Shown here: positions 1 to 7,512 of the stretch, one piece after another | Layout of the letters: every line of letters starts with the position of its first letter | Position numbering within the stretch: the first letter of the stretch is position 1 | NCBI GenBank assembly: GCA_036389695.1 | Contig: DASVWG010000123.1 | Coordinates: 1 to 15,807, forward strand | Reading direction: 5' to 3' | DNA from: JALZHR01 sp036389695 | GTDB taxonomy: Bacteria > Acidobacteriota > Blastocatellia > Pyrinomonadales > Pyrinomonadaceae | DNA length: 15,807 nt | The notes under the pieces: model-generated | Told to the model about the DNA's origin: nothing | Database searches by the model: none | Seen by the model: the letters and a program-made list of their open reading frames with translations, nothing else | Position numbers and translations under genes: made by a program

Positions 1-715
1 CGCGCGCATTGCCCGCGCCTTCCGCGCCGCCGTGAAACGAAACGACGACGATGTCCGCCCGCCGCGTTAAATCAGAAACCACGCGCCGCGCCGCGTCCAG
101 CTCGTTGACGTTGAGCGAGATATTATTGTGCGCGAAGGCGACGAAAGCGACGCGCTTGCCTTTAACGTCCAGAATCGTCGAAGCGTACTGCGCGCGGTCG
201 CTTCCGGCGTGTTTGATGCCGAGCGAATCCAGCACTTTTCTGGTCGATGTGCGCCCGTTGTCGCCGAAATCTCCGGCATGATTATTGGCGAGGCTCAAAA
301 CGTCAAAGCCCGCTTCTTTCAGATATTTACCGTAGCGCGTCGGCACGCGGAAGGCGAAGCAGTTCGGGCGATTGCCGCATTTGGTCGAAATGCCGTCGTC
401 GACCATCGGACCTTCCAGGTTGGCGAAAGCGATGTCGGCGGCTTGAAAAAGCGGCGTCACGGCTTTCAGCAAATCCGCGCCGTCGTTGGGCGGCATGCGG
501 GTTTCGTTCGGAAAAGTCGAGCCGAGCATAATATCGCCGCCCGCCGCAATCGTTATCGGCTCGCGATTAGACGGCGGCGTCGGCTTTGCTTCAGCCTGTT
601 CGGCATTGGCGACCGGCACGCGCAGGTCTTTGGTCTGGCACGCCGTCGAGGCGATTATCGAAAAGCTCAAAAGCGCGACGATTGATAAAATGAATAAAAT
701 TTTTCGTTTTGACAT
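1..715 (-). CDS. CapA-like metallophosphatase (PGA_cap family), 3' end cut by window edge
   Basis: I read this gene by reverse-translating from the ATG at 715; 238 codons stay open to base 2, so the C-terminal part lies outside the window. Residues 1-25 look like a signal sequence: a basic start (MSKRK), then a hydrophobic run ending near Cys26. The STAC sequence is only a poor lipobox, so lipoprotein status is uncertain. After a Pro/Ala-rich linker the CapA/poly-gamma-glutamate-synthesis metallophosphatase fold begins. Visible motifs are GGDIMLGS (59-66), NLEGP (99-103), LANNHAGDFG (142-151) and SFHGGAEG (226-233), which match the metal-binding motif positions of that family. The substrate is unknown; family members act outside the cytoplasm in capsule or cell-envelope polymer handling. 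No Shine-Dalgarno is evident. A promoter-like sequence lies just upstream, inside the end of the preceding small gene. The family assignment is firm, the exact role is not. Confidence 0.85.
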   Translation of the reverse strand, partial: MSKRKILFILSIVALLSFSIIASTACQTKDLRVPVANAEQAEAKPTPPSNREPITIAAGGDIMLGSTFPNETRMPPNDGADLLKAVTPLFQAADIAFANLEGPMVDDGISTKCGNRPNCFAFRVPTRYGKYLKEAGFDVLSLANNHAGDFGDNGRTSTRKVLDSLGIKHAGSDRAQYASTILDVKGKRVAFVAFAHNNISLNVNELDAARRVVSDLTRRADIVVVSFHGGAEGAGNAR

Positions 716-749
716 AGACGGAAAAACTGCTAAAGCTTAGATGCTGATT

Positions 750-779
750 TTTATAAATTTTGCCTATCGGATTAATCAA
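750..779 (-). promoter_or_regulatory. Candidate sigma70-type promoter for the CapA-like gene
   Basis: On the minus strand TTGATT (774-779) is followed after 18 nt by TATAAA (750-755), giving 4/6 and 5/6 matches to the -35 and -10 consensus. It sits 35 nt upstream of the ATG at 715 and overlaps the last codons of the upstream small gene. The call rests on consensus similarity alone. Confidence 0.4.
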
Positions 780-1080
780 TTGGCTCTTTTTTAAAATCTT
801 TGAGTATGGGTGGCGGCTCTTCGCGATTCAGGAGGGCAAATAAAAGTCTGCCGTCCTTAATCAGATACCAGCCAATCCAGCCGTAAAAAAACATCACTCC
901 AATCGTCCACGCGATAATCTTGGAAAAATTATATTTATCATCTTCGCCAAGGTATCTGCCGGCAATCGATATTAAAGTGAAAATTGACCCGACGAGACTC
1001 AAAGCCGACGCGACGGCTTCGTAAAGAAAATACACGCCGATTAATTTGACGATTAACCAGACAATTTCGCGTTTTGTCAT
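772..1080 (-). CDS. Small membrane protein of unknown function
   Basis: This is a 102-residue hypothetical protein. Two long hydrophobic stretches (roughly residues 5-40, which could hold one or two helices, and roughly 55-75) predict two or three membrane-spanning helices, with a short charged C-terminal tail ending KKEPID. I do not recognise a family. I chose the ATG at 1080 because GGAG lies 9 nt upstream of it; a TTG at 1089 in the same frame would sit only 1 nt after that GGAG and is unlikely. The gene follows the kgd terminator by about 30 nt and no separate promoter is convincing, so it may depend on read-through from kgd. The hydrophobicity and the RBS support it being real. Confidence 0.65.
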   Translation of the reverse strand: MTKREIVWLIVKLIGVYFLYEAVASALSLVGSIFTLISIAGRYLGEDDKYNFSKIIAWTIGVMFFYGWIGWYLIKDGRLLFALLNREEPPPILKDFKKEPID

Positions 1081-1110
1081 TTTTCTCAATCTCCGTGAGC
1101 AAAGTGAGTC

Positions 1111-1152
1111 AATAAAAAACGGGCGAAACGTATTGTAATCACGTTTCGCCCG
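1111..1152 (-). terminator. Rho-independent terminator of kgd
   Basis: A perfect 12-bp inverted repeat (CGGGCGAAACGT at 1120-1131 and ACGTTTCGCCCG at 1141-1152) encloses a 9-nt loop. On the minus strand it is followed directly by TTTTTTATT (1111-1119). It begins 27 nt past the kgd stop codon. This is a textbook intrinsic terminator for leftward transcription. Confidence 0.92.
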
Positions 1153-1179
1153 AATCGCAAGGTCGTAAAGCGTTTGTCT

Positions 1180-4100
1180 TTAGGAACTCGCCGGAGCGAT
1201 TTGCCGCGAGACTTCCGGCGTGCTCGCCGCCGAAATTTCCGTCGAATCTTCGAGCAGCGATTCGTTGACGAGTTTTTCGTGTTCGAGATTATGAATCGCG
1301 TAAGAGCCGGTCGCGGGCGAAGCCGAAGCCGCGCGCCCGACATAACGCAAACTCAGATTGCCGCGGATTGCTTCGAGCCGCTCGCGGACGAAATGCCAGC
1401 CGCCCATATTCTGCGGTTCTTCCTGCGTCCAGAAAAGCTGCGTCGCGTTCGGGTAAGCGGCGAAAACTTCCTTGAGCTTTTCCGCCGGAAACGGGTAAAA
1501 CTGTTCGAGCCGGACAATCGCCACGCGGTCGTCGTCCGCATCGGCGCGCGCCGTGTCCAAATCGTAAAAAACTTTGCCCGAACACAGAACGATGCGCTTG
1601 ACCTTTGCTTTATCTTTGACTTTCGCGTCGTCGATGACCGGCTGGAAGCCGCCCGTTTCGAGTTGTTCAATCGTCGAAACCGCCGCTGGAAGCCGGAGCA
1701 GGCTTTTCGGCGTCATCACGATTAAAGGTCGAACGGTTTCCTGATGCACCTGACGGCGGAGCAGGTGAAAATACTGCGCGGGCGTTGTCGGATAACAAAC
1801 CTGCAAATTATTTTCCGCGCAAAGCTGCAAAAATCTTTCGAGCCGCGCCGAAGAATGTTCCGGTCCCTGACCTTCGTAGCCGTGCGGCAGAAGCATTATC
1901 AGGCGGCATTTCTGTCCCCATTTGTCTTCCGACGCGGCGATATACTGGTCGATAATGACCTGCGCGCCGTTGGCGAAATCGCCGAACTGCGCTTCCCACG
2001 CGACGAAAGCGTCCTGCGCGACCATCGAATAACCGTATTCAAAACCGAGCACGCCCTGTTCCGACAAGGAGCTGTCGAAAACGTGAAAACGCGCGCGCGG
2101 ATTTTTATCGCTGCGCAGCTCGCCGAGCGGCGACCATTTCGCGCCGGTCTGCGTGTCGTACATCAGCGCGTGACGCTGCGAAAACGTTCCGCGACCGGAA
2201 TCCTGACCGCTCAGGCGAACGAAATTTCCTTCCAGCACCAGCGAGCCGAACGCTAAGGCTTCGGCAAAGCCCCAATCCATCGGCACGCTCCCAGCGCCCA
2301 TTTTCGCGCGTCGCGCTAATTGCCCGACCATTTTCGGATTGACGTTAAAGCCTTCGGGGACGAGCGAGATTTTGTTTGAGACCGCTTGCAGCGTTTCGCG
2401 CGCGACGCCCGTTTCAAAAAGACGCGAGCCGTCTTCTTCGACGGTCGGCGGTTTGAGCGTCGCTTTGACAGGCTTATCGGAAGCGATTTGTTTGGCGCGG
2501 CGCAGGATGTCTTCGTATTTCGAGACGACGCGGTTCGTCATTTCGTTTAAATCGTTTTCCGAAATGACGCCTTCGCGAATAAGTTGCTGCGCGTAGAGAT
2601 GCCGCACGCCCGGATGCGCTTTGACTTTGGCATACATCAAAGGCTGCGTGTAAGTCGGCTCGTCGCCCTCGTTGTGTCCGAGACGGCGAAAACCGATTAA
2701 ATCCAGCGCCACGTCCTTGTTGAATTCCTGTCGATAATCGAGCGAGATTCTGACCGTGCGATAAGCTGCTTCGGGGTCGTCGCCGTTGATGTGAAAAATC
2801 GGGAGCTGCGTAATCTGCGCCGCGTCGGTCGAATAAATCGAGCTGCGCGAAGATTCGGGCGAAGTCGTAAAACCGATTTGATTATTGATGACGATATGAA
2901 TCGTGCCGCCCGTGCGATAACCTTTCAAATTCGCCAATTGCAAGGTTTCCATCACGATGCCCTGACCGGCAAAAGCCGCGTCGCCGTGAATCAGAACCGG
3001 CAGAATTTTATCGACCACCGTTTCGCGCGGGTCCTGGTCGTCGGTTTTAATCTGGTCTTGCCGCGCCCGCGACATTCCTTCGACGACCGGGTCGACAAAT
3101 TCCAGGTGGCTCGGATTTGACGAAAGCTGAATCCGTATGTCTTTTCCGTGGTGCGTTTTACGCTCGCCGACCGCGCCCTGATGATATTTCACGTCGCCTT
3201 CGTCAGCCGGAAAGCTCGGATGCGAAGTGCCTTCAAAGACGGTGAAAATGCGCTCCGCCAAATCGCCCGTCTCGGCGTCGCCGATAATGTTCGACAAAAC
3301 GTTCAGACGCCCGCGATGCGCCATGCCCATAAAAATTTCTTCGACGCCTTTTTCCGACGAAAGCTCGACCAGTTGGTCAAGCATCGGGATGACGGTTTCC
3401 GTGCCTTCGAGCGAAAAACGTTTTTGCCCGAGATATTTTTTATGCAGAAACTGTTCGAACTGCTCGGCTTCGATAAGCTTCTGCAAAAGCTGTTTTTTCA
3501 CTTCCGCCGAAAGCGCCACCGTATCGACAAATTCCTTGCGCACCTGTTCGCGAATCCATTCTTTTTCGCTCTTGTTCTGAATATGCCTGTATTCGATGCC
3601 GACTTTGCCGCAGTATGCGCGGCGCAAAATCGAAAGAATCTCGCGCAAAGTCGCCGTTTCCGTGCCGTGCAGCCCGCCGGTGATAAACTCGCGGTCTAAA
3701 TCCCAAATCGTCAGATTATAGTTTTCAAGGTCGAGCTCAGCCGAATAATGCGAAGTCATATTCAGCGGGTCAACGTCTGCCAGAAGATGCCCGCGAATGC
3801 GATAAGCGTTGATTAATTCCAGCACTTTCGCCTGTTTTTCCGCCTGCTCGCGGAAATTATTACCGCCGAAAAGCGACGGATTATAATCTTCCGCCCAGCG
3901 CAGCGGCGGATAACTGATTTCCAAATCGCCGAAAATCTCGTCGTAAAAGCTTTCTTTCCCGATGAGATATTCGTGAATTTTCGCCAGAAATAAACCGCTT
4001 TCCGCGCCTTGAATCACGCGATGGTCGTAAGTCGAGGTAATCGTCAGAACCTTGCTGATGCCTAATTGCGAAAGCGTCCCGGAAGTCATCGCCTGGTATT

Positions 4101-4968
4101 CCGCCGGATATTCAATCGCGCCCGTCGCGATAATCACGCTCTGCCCCGACATCAGGCGCGGATTCGACGCTACCGTTCCGATGGTTCCCGGATTGGTCAG
4201 CGAAATCGTCGTGCCTTGAAAATCTTCGATGCCGAGCTTCGCGTCGCGCGCGCGTTTTACGGTGTCGTTGTATTGCTGCAAAAATCCGGCGAAATTCAAT
4301 TTGTCCGAGCCTTTGATATTCGGCACCAGCAGATTGCGCGAGCCGTCTTTTTTCTCGATGTCGATGGCGATGCCGAGATTGACCGAATCGTGCTGCAGGC
4401 GCGACGGCGTATTGTTGATAAAGCCGTAGCCGATGTTCATCTGCGGGTAAGCTTTGACGGCTTTGACAATCGCCCAGGCGATAATATGCGTAAAGGAAAC
4501 TTTTCCGCGCCCCGATTTTTGCAGGTGCTCGTTGATAATGCGGCGATTTTCTTCCAAAAGTTTAACGGGAACGCGCCGCGTCGAGGTCGCCGTCGGAACG
4601 GTCAGGCTCAGCTCCATATTCTCGACGATTTTTTTGCCCGCGCCGGTAATCGCCTTGACGTCGACGTCCGCGCCGAGCGCGAGCGAAACCTGTTTCTTCT
4701 GCGGCGCGGGCTGGACTTGCGCCGGCGCGCCGTTGGTCTGTTCGCTCGCCTGCGGCGCTGAAATATTCGTCGTTGCGGCTTGCGCGGGTTGCCCGTTTCC
4801 GCCGTCAAACGGCGAAGCGCCGCTCAGCAATTCGCTGAAAAACGTCCGCCACGATTCGTCAACCAGATTCGGGTCGCTGCGGTAGCGGCTCAACAAACCT
4901 TCGACATAACTGGCATTCGCGCCGAAATTCTCGGCAATATATTCGCTTAAATTAACTTTGTCACTCAT
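1180..4968 (-). CDS. kgd: KGD-type multifunctional 2-oxoglutarate dehydrogenase (E2-like acyltransferase domain fused to E1)
   Basis: This 1262-residue protein catalyses thiamine-diphosphate-dependent decarboxylation of 2-oxoglutarate in the TCA cycle. Residues 1-50 match the short E1 N-terminal segment. Residues 51-95 are an Ala/Pro/Gln linker. Residues about 105-345 form a 2-oxoacid dehydrogenase acyltransferase core with the catalytic-type motif YDHRVIQG (314-321), where the Asp of the usual E2 DHRxxDG is Gln. From about 375 the OGDH E1 follows: HRGR (551-554), SNPSHLE (617-623), the ThDP motif starting GDAAFAGQG (662-670) and ending NNQIGF (695-700), and GYEGQGPEHSSAR further on. No lipoyl domain is present, as in mycobacterial KGD, so a lipoylated E2 elsewhere is presumably needed for the full complex. 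The ATG at 4968 has AAGAAGG about 8 nt upstream. A strong terminator follows. Assignment as KGD is confident; alternative or extra activities (carboligase, semialdehyde release) known for KGD cannot be judged from sequence. Confidence 0.95.
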   Translation of the reverse strand: MSDKVNLSEYIAENFGANASYVEGLLSRYRSDPNLVDESWRTFFSELLSGASPFDGGNGQPAQAATTNISAPQASEQTNGAPAQVQPAPQKKQVSLALGADVDVKAITGAGKKIVENMELSLTVPTATSTRRVPVKLLEENRRIINEHLQKSGRGKVSFTHIIAWAIVKAVKAYPQMNIGYGFINNTPSRLQHDSVNLGIAIDIEKKDGSRNLLVPNIKGSDKLNFAGFLQQYNDTVKRARDAKLGIEDFQGTTISLTNPGTIGTVASNPRLMSGQSVIIATGAIEYPAEYQAMTSGTLSQLGISKVLTITSTYDHRVIQGAESGLFLAKIHEYLIGKESFYDEIFGDLEISYPPLRWAEDYNPSLFGGNNFREQAEKQAKVLELINAYRIRGHLLADVDPLNMTSHYSAELDLENYNLTIWDLDREFITGGLHGTETATLREILSILRRAYCGKVGIEYRHIQNKSEKEWIREQVRKEFVDTVALSAEVKKQLLQKLIEAEQFEQFLHKKYLGQKRFSLEGTETVIPMLDQLVELSSEKGVEEIFMGMAHRGRLNVLSNIIGDAETGDLAERIFTVFEGTSHPSFPADEGDVKYHQGAVGERKTHHGKDIRIQLSSNPSHLEFVDPVVEGMSRARQDQIKTDDQDPRETVVDKILPVLIHGDAAFAGQGIVMETLQLANLKGYRTGGTIHIVINNQIGFTTSPESSRSSIYSTDAAQITQLPIFHINGDDPEAAYRTVRISLDYRQEFNKDVALDLIGFRRLGHNEGDEPTYTQPLMYAKVKAHPGVRHLYAQQLIREGVISENDLNEMTNRVVSKYEDILRRAKQIASDKPVKATLKPPTVEEDGSRLFETGVARETLQAVSNKISLVPEGFNVNPKMVGQLARRAKMGAGSVPMDWGFAEALAFGSLVLEGNFVRLSGQDSGRGTFSQRHALMYDTQTGAKWSPLGELRSDKNPRARFHVFDSSLSEQGVLGFEYGYSMVAQDAFVAWEAQFGDFANGAQVIIDQYIAASEDKWGQKCRLIMLLPHGYEGQGPEHSSARLERFLQLCAENNLQVCYPTTPAQYFHLLRRQVHQETVRPLIVMTPKSLLRLPAAVSTIEQLETGGFQPVIDDAKVKDKAKVKRIVLCSGKVFYDLDTARADADDDRVAIVRLEQFYPFPAEKLKEVFAAYPNATQLFWTQEEPQNMGGWHFVRERLEAIRGNLSLRYVGRAASASPATGSYAIHNLEHEKLVNESLLEDSTEISAASTPEVSRQIAPASS

Positions 4969-5000
4969 CGTTTTGACCTTCTTTGAAGGAAATAGTAAAA

Positions 5001-5012
5001 GCTAATTTTAGC
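5001..5012 (-). promoter_or_regulatory. Possible -10 element overlapping a 12-nt near-palindrome upstream of kgd
   Basis: GCTAAAATTAGC on the minus strand has matching GCTAA/TTAGC arms around AA and contains TAAAAT (5005-5010), a 5/6 match to a -10 box about 36 nt before the kgd ATG. No good -35 is seen 16-18 nt upstream. It could be a promoter with an overlapping operator or a chance AT-rich palindrome. Confidence 0.22.
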
Positions 5013-5051
5013 GCAAATGCGGATAAAATATAAGTGTGATTGAATGAAGAG

Positions 5052-5149
5052 AAACAGGACGCCCGATTATCAGGATTGTTTAGGATTGAATAAGATTCTA
5101 TTTAATCCTGAACAATCTTAGTCAATCCGAACAAATCAGTGTCCTGTTT
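5052..5149. repeat. Long imperfect palindrome with ~10-nt iterations (AGGATTGTTT type)
   Basis: The outer arms AAACAGGAC (5052-5060) and GTCCTGTTT (5141-5149) are exact complements. The interior carries iterated roughly 10-nt units related to AGGATTGTTT/AGGATTGAAT on the left and their complements (TTTAATCCTG, AACAATCTTA, GTCAATCCGA) on the right, the right side having about one extra unit. The last base of the upstream gene's TAA stop (5149-5151) lies in the outer arm. It fills most of the gap between the beta-rich protein gene and kgd. As RNA it would fold into a long irregular hairpin; it lacks a following T-run, so it is not a standard terminator. Confidence 0.8.
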
Positions 5150-5772
5150 TATTCTGCTTTCAGCGGATTTATGATTTTCAGATTCACGTCAACCGGCACG
5201 ACGCGTTTGAATTTGAAGCCGATTTTTTTGAATTTGCCGAAGACGAAAACTCTGCCCGTCACCTGCCATTCCTTTTCCGAGCGAAAAGCTTCTTTCAAAC
5301 CGCCTTTGATAGTTTGCGCGGCGCTGACGAAGATTTTTATCGGCGTTTTCAGCCGCGTCGGTTTGTTTTTTTCGATTTCGAAAGATTCGGTATATTCTTC
5401 GATTTCGATTTTTAAACCGTTGACGCGAAAGTCTTTGAAGGTCAGAAAATCGATTTTTCCGCTTTGTTCAAACACCGTCATCTCGCCGTAAACTTCAAAA
5501 GTCGCGCCGAGCGGCGAGATTTTTATGAGTTCCGGTTTATCGAAATTAACCGCGACGCTGAAATCTTCTTTCGGATTGTTTTTGTCGGCTTGAGTGCGGA
5601 CGGCGACTTTCGCTTTGTGGACTTTGTAGCCGCGAATCTCGTCGGGCAAATCCTGCGCTAAAAATGAAATGGCAAAAAGAAAAATTAAACCGCAGACAGA
5701 CGCGGATAGACGCGGATAAGAAATAAGTTTATCTTGTAAGTCCTTCCTGAATCTGCGCTTATCTGCGTTCAT
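5149..5772 (-). CDS. Probable exported beta-rich protein of unknown function, start inside a repeat
   Basis: The protein has 207 residues. Residues 1-28 are translated from a dispersed palindromic repeat. They lead into a hydrophobic segment, GLIFLFAISFLA (28-39), that looks like a signal peptide core. The remainder alternates hydrophobic and polar residues in beta-strand fashion, rich in Lys, Phe and Val, and ends VPVDVNLKIINPLKAE. The last part is vaguely like LEA14/WHy-type domains, but I would not assign a family. No ATG, GTG or TTG occurs between the repeat-encoded start and the hydrophobic core, so the ATG at 5772 is the only obvious start. A weak AAAGAG lies about 11-14 nt upstream, inside the end of the CheA-like gene, whose stop is only 6 nt away, so translation is probably coupled. 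Both ends of the gene touch palindromic repeats. Confidence 0.7.
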   Translation of the reverse strand: MNADKRRFRKDLQDKLISYPRLSASVCGLIFLFAISFLAQDLPDEIRGYKVHKAKVAVRTQADKNNPKEDFSVAVNFDKPELIKISPLGATFEVYGEMTVFEQSGKIDFLTFKDFRVNGLKIEIEEYTESFEIEKNKPTRLKTPIKIFVSAAQTIKGGLKEAFRSEKEWQVTGRVFVFGKFKKIGFKFKRVVPVDVNLKIINPLKAE

Positions 5773-5778
5773 CTGCGG
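5690..5778. repeat. Palindromic repeat, ATCTGCGTT decamer type, covering the start of a gene
   Basis: The right part carries ATCTGCGCTT, ATCTGCGTTC and ATCTGCGG at 10-nt spacing; the left part carries the complementary forms CCGCAGACAG, ACGCGGATAG and ACGCGGATAAG. The arms are imperfect and the centre (about 5721-5749) is unrelated. It is the same general family as the element at 15155-15232 (ATCCGTGTTA units). It lies directly after the CheA-like stop codon (5779-5781) and contains the ATG (5770-5772) and about 28 codons of the next gene. Similar elements are, from memory, widespread in several bacterial phyla. Confidence 0.8.
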
Positions 5779-6993
5779 TTAATTCTCTTTCAATAAAATC
5801 TCGAATGTCGTTCCTTTTCCCGCTTCGCTTCTGACGGAAATCGCGCCGCCGGATTTTTCGGTCAAATCTTTTACGACGTCCAGCCCGACGCCGCGCCCCG
5901 ATATTTCCGAGACGGTTTCGCCGGTCGAAAAGCCGTGCGCGAAAATCAAATTCAAAATTTCCGGCTCGGACAAATCGGCATCGCCGGAAATCAAATTTTT
6001 CTCGACGGCTTTGCGGCGCACTTTTTCCAAATCGATGCCGCGCCCGTCGTCCGAAACTTTCAGGAAAATTCCGTCTGCCTTTGGCGCCAGCTCGATTTTT
6101 ATTTTGCCTTCGCGCTCGATGCCGTGGTCGACGGCGTTGCGCGCCAGGTGCAGAAGAATGTCGAAAATCGTTTTTAAAGTCGCGGGCGAAACCTCTTTAT
6201 CTTCAAACGAAGCTTCGAAGCGGACGTTTTTGCCCAAACGCGCGGCGAGAGATTTTCCGTGTCCGGCGACCTGATGCAAAACTCCGGGCAAATTGTTTGA
6301 AAACGTCTGGTAAATCTGCTCGACGATTTCGACCGGATAATTTTCGATTATTTGGTCGATTTCTTCAAAGGTCGCGTAGATAATCTGAAAACCGATTTTG
6401 CCCTGCGCGGCGAATTTCGCGCCCGGCAGCGCGGCGATGACTTCGCCTTTGGCGCTTAATTTTTCGCGAAAGGCTTTGAATTCGTCGGCAAAATCGGCGG
6501 CGTCGAAGCCGATTTCCAGCACGTTGAGATTATTTCCGTTTTCCATCGCCGCGTTTAAATTCGCTTTTTCCTGATTCGAGAGCTGCACGCCGAGCGATGC
6601 CGAAATTTCCGCCGCGTAATCGTGCGATTGATTTGCTTCCGGCGGCATTTCAGATTGAAACTCGCCGAATTTTTCGCGGAACGATTCGGAAATTCGGAAA
6701 TCTTTTTCCGACAGCGATTCGATTAAAATTTCGATGCCTTCGTGTAATAACGCTTTTAATTTTTCCGCCGGAATCGAATTGTTTTTGGCGACGGAAAGCA
6801 GATTTTCCAGCGTGTGCGCCAGAATTGCGGAAACCGCGAAGCCGAAAGTTTGCGAAGTGCCTTTGATGGTGTGAAGCGTGCGGAAAAGCTCGCGCCGGAG
6901 TTCGGGCGCGGGTTCCGCGCTTTGTAAATCGGTTTGCAGTTGATTTAGTTTGGAAATTGATTCAGACAGAAACGCTTCGCGAAAGTCTTCCAT
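5779..6993 (-). CDS. CheA-like histidine kinase lacking the CheW-like domain (Hpt + HATPase)
   Basis: This 404-residue signalling protein begins with an Hpt domain (about 1-110) whose phospho-acceptor is probably His41 in HTIKGTSQ. A middle region (about 155-215) resembles the poorly conserved linker or response-regulator-binding part of CheA. The CheA-type ATPase (about 255-404) shows the N box LARNAVDHGIE with Asn286, G1 DDGRGID (315-321), FAHGFST (351-357), G2 GRGVGLDVV (366-374) and GKGTTFEI (392-399). A full-length CheA is usually 600 residues or more; here the P3 dimerisation helices are short or absent and the C-terminal CheW-like domain is missing, with the chain ending four residues after FEIL. 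Coupling to chemoreceptor arrays is therefore unlikely. It follows nusB by 34 nt and probably shares the ribH transcript. No response regulator is adjacent, so its partner is unknown. Confidence 0.85.
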   Translation of the reverse strand: MEDFREAFLSESISKLNQLQTDLQSAEPAPELRRELFRTLHTIKGTSQTFGFAVSAILAHTLENLLSVAKNNSIPAEKLKALLHEGIEILIESLSEKDFRISESFREKFGEFQSEMPPEANQSHDYAAEISASLGVQLSNQEKANLNAAMENGNNLNVLEIGFDAADFADEFKAFREKLSAKGEVIAALPGAKFAAQGKIGFQIIYATFEEIDQIIENYPVEIVEQIYQTFSNNLPGVLHQVAGHGKSLAARLGKNVRFEASFEDKEVSPATLKTIFDILLHLARNAVDHGIEREGKIKIELAPKADGIFLKVSDDGRGIDLEKVRRKAVEKNLISGDADLSEPEILNLIFAHGFSTGETVSEISGRGVGLDVVKDLTEKSGGAISVRSEAGKGTTFEILLKEN

Positions 6994-7027
6994 CGGTTTT
7001 TCTTTTGCCGGAAGAAATTCGGGGGAA

Positions 7028-7498
7028 TTACTTACTGCTTGACGAAGCGTGGTGGCTTTCGCCTTCCGGCGGTTTGTTTACGGGATTTTTTTCTAAATCG
7101 TGTTTGATGGCATCGAGAATGCCGTTGATAAACTGCGTCGCTTCAAAGGTCGAAAAACGGCGCGCGATTTCCAGCGCTTCATTGATGACGACCGTGTGCG
7201 GCGTATGCTCGAACAAAAATTCGTAGACGGCGAGCCGCAGGATATTCCGGTCGACAATCGCCATGCGCGGAATGCGCCAGTGTTCGGCGCGCGAACGGAT
7301 GCGCTCGTCAATCGTTTCCAACTGGCGCAGCGTCCCGACCGCCAGATTATTGGCAAACTCGCGGGTCTGCTCGTCGATTTCCGGCTCGCCGAGCTCGTGC
7401 CAATAATAGCGCGTCAAAACGTTTTCCGACGTTTTGGTCACGTCCGCCGCAAATAGCATTTGTAAAGCGCATTCGCGCGCCTTACGTCTGGTTCCCAT
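7028..7498 (-). CDS. nusB: Transcription antitermination factor NusB
   Basis: NusB binds boxA RNA with NusE (S10) and supports antitermination of rRNA operons. The 156-residue chain starts with the typical basic helix GTRRKARECALQMLFA and carries the family's RIPRMAIVDRNILRLAVYE and VVINEALEIARRF regions, ending in GILDAI before a charged tail (from about residue 135, KHDLEKNPVNKPPEGESHH) a little longer than usual. The ATG at 7498 is preceded by AAGGG with only 2 nt spacing, a weak arrangement. It lies 14 nt after ribH, the common ribH-nusB order, and is likely cotranscribed from the promoter upstream of ribH. Confidence 0.96.
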   Translation of the reverse strand: MGTRRKARECALQMLFAADVTKTSENVLTRYYWHELGEPEIDEQTREFANNLAVGTLRQLETIDERIRSRAEHWRIPRMAIVDRNILRLAVYEFLFEHTPHTVVINEALEIARRFSTFEATQFINGILDAIKHDLEKNPVNKPPEGESHHASSSSK

Positions 7499-7512
7499 AG
7501 CCCTTGTTTATT

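Noticed and set aside
638..715. Lipoprotein signal on the CapA-like protein
   Set aside because: The residues before Cys26 (STA) lack the Leu/Val at -3 expected of a lipobox, so I treat it as an ordinary signal sequence or anchor.
1081..1089. TTG start at 1089 for the small membrane protein
   Set aside because: The GGAG lies 1 nt from this TTG but 9 nt from the ATG at 1080, which is the better arrangement.
1174..4885. Long plus-strand open frames opposite kgd, including ones of 183, 170, 183 and 231 codons
   Set aside because: They are antisense shadows of a confidently identified gene; their translations are Arg/Phe/Asp-rich without recognisable motifs and no promoter or Shine-Dalgarno supports them.
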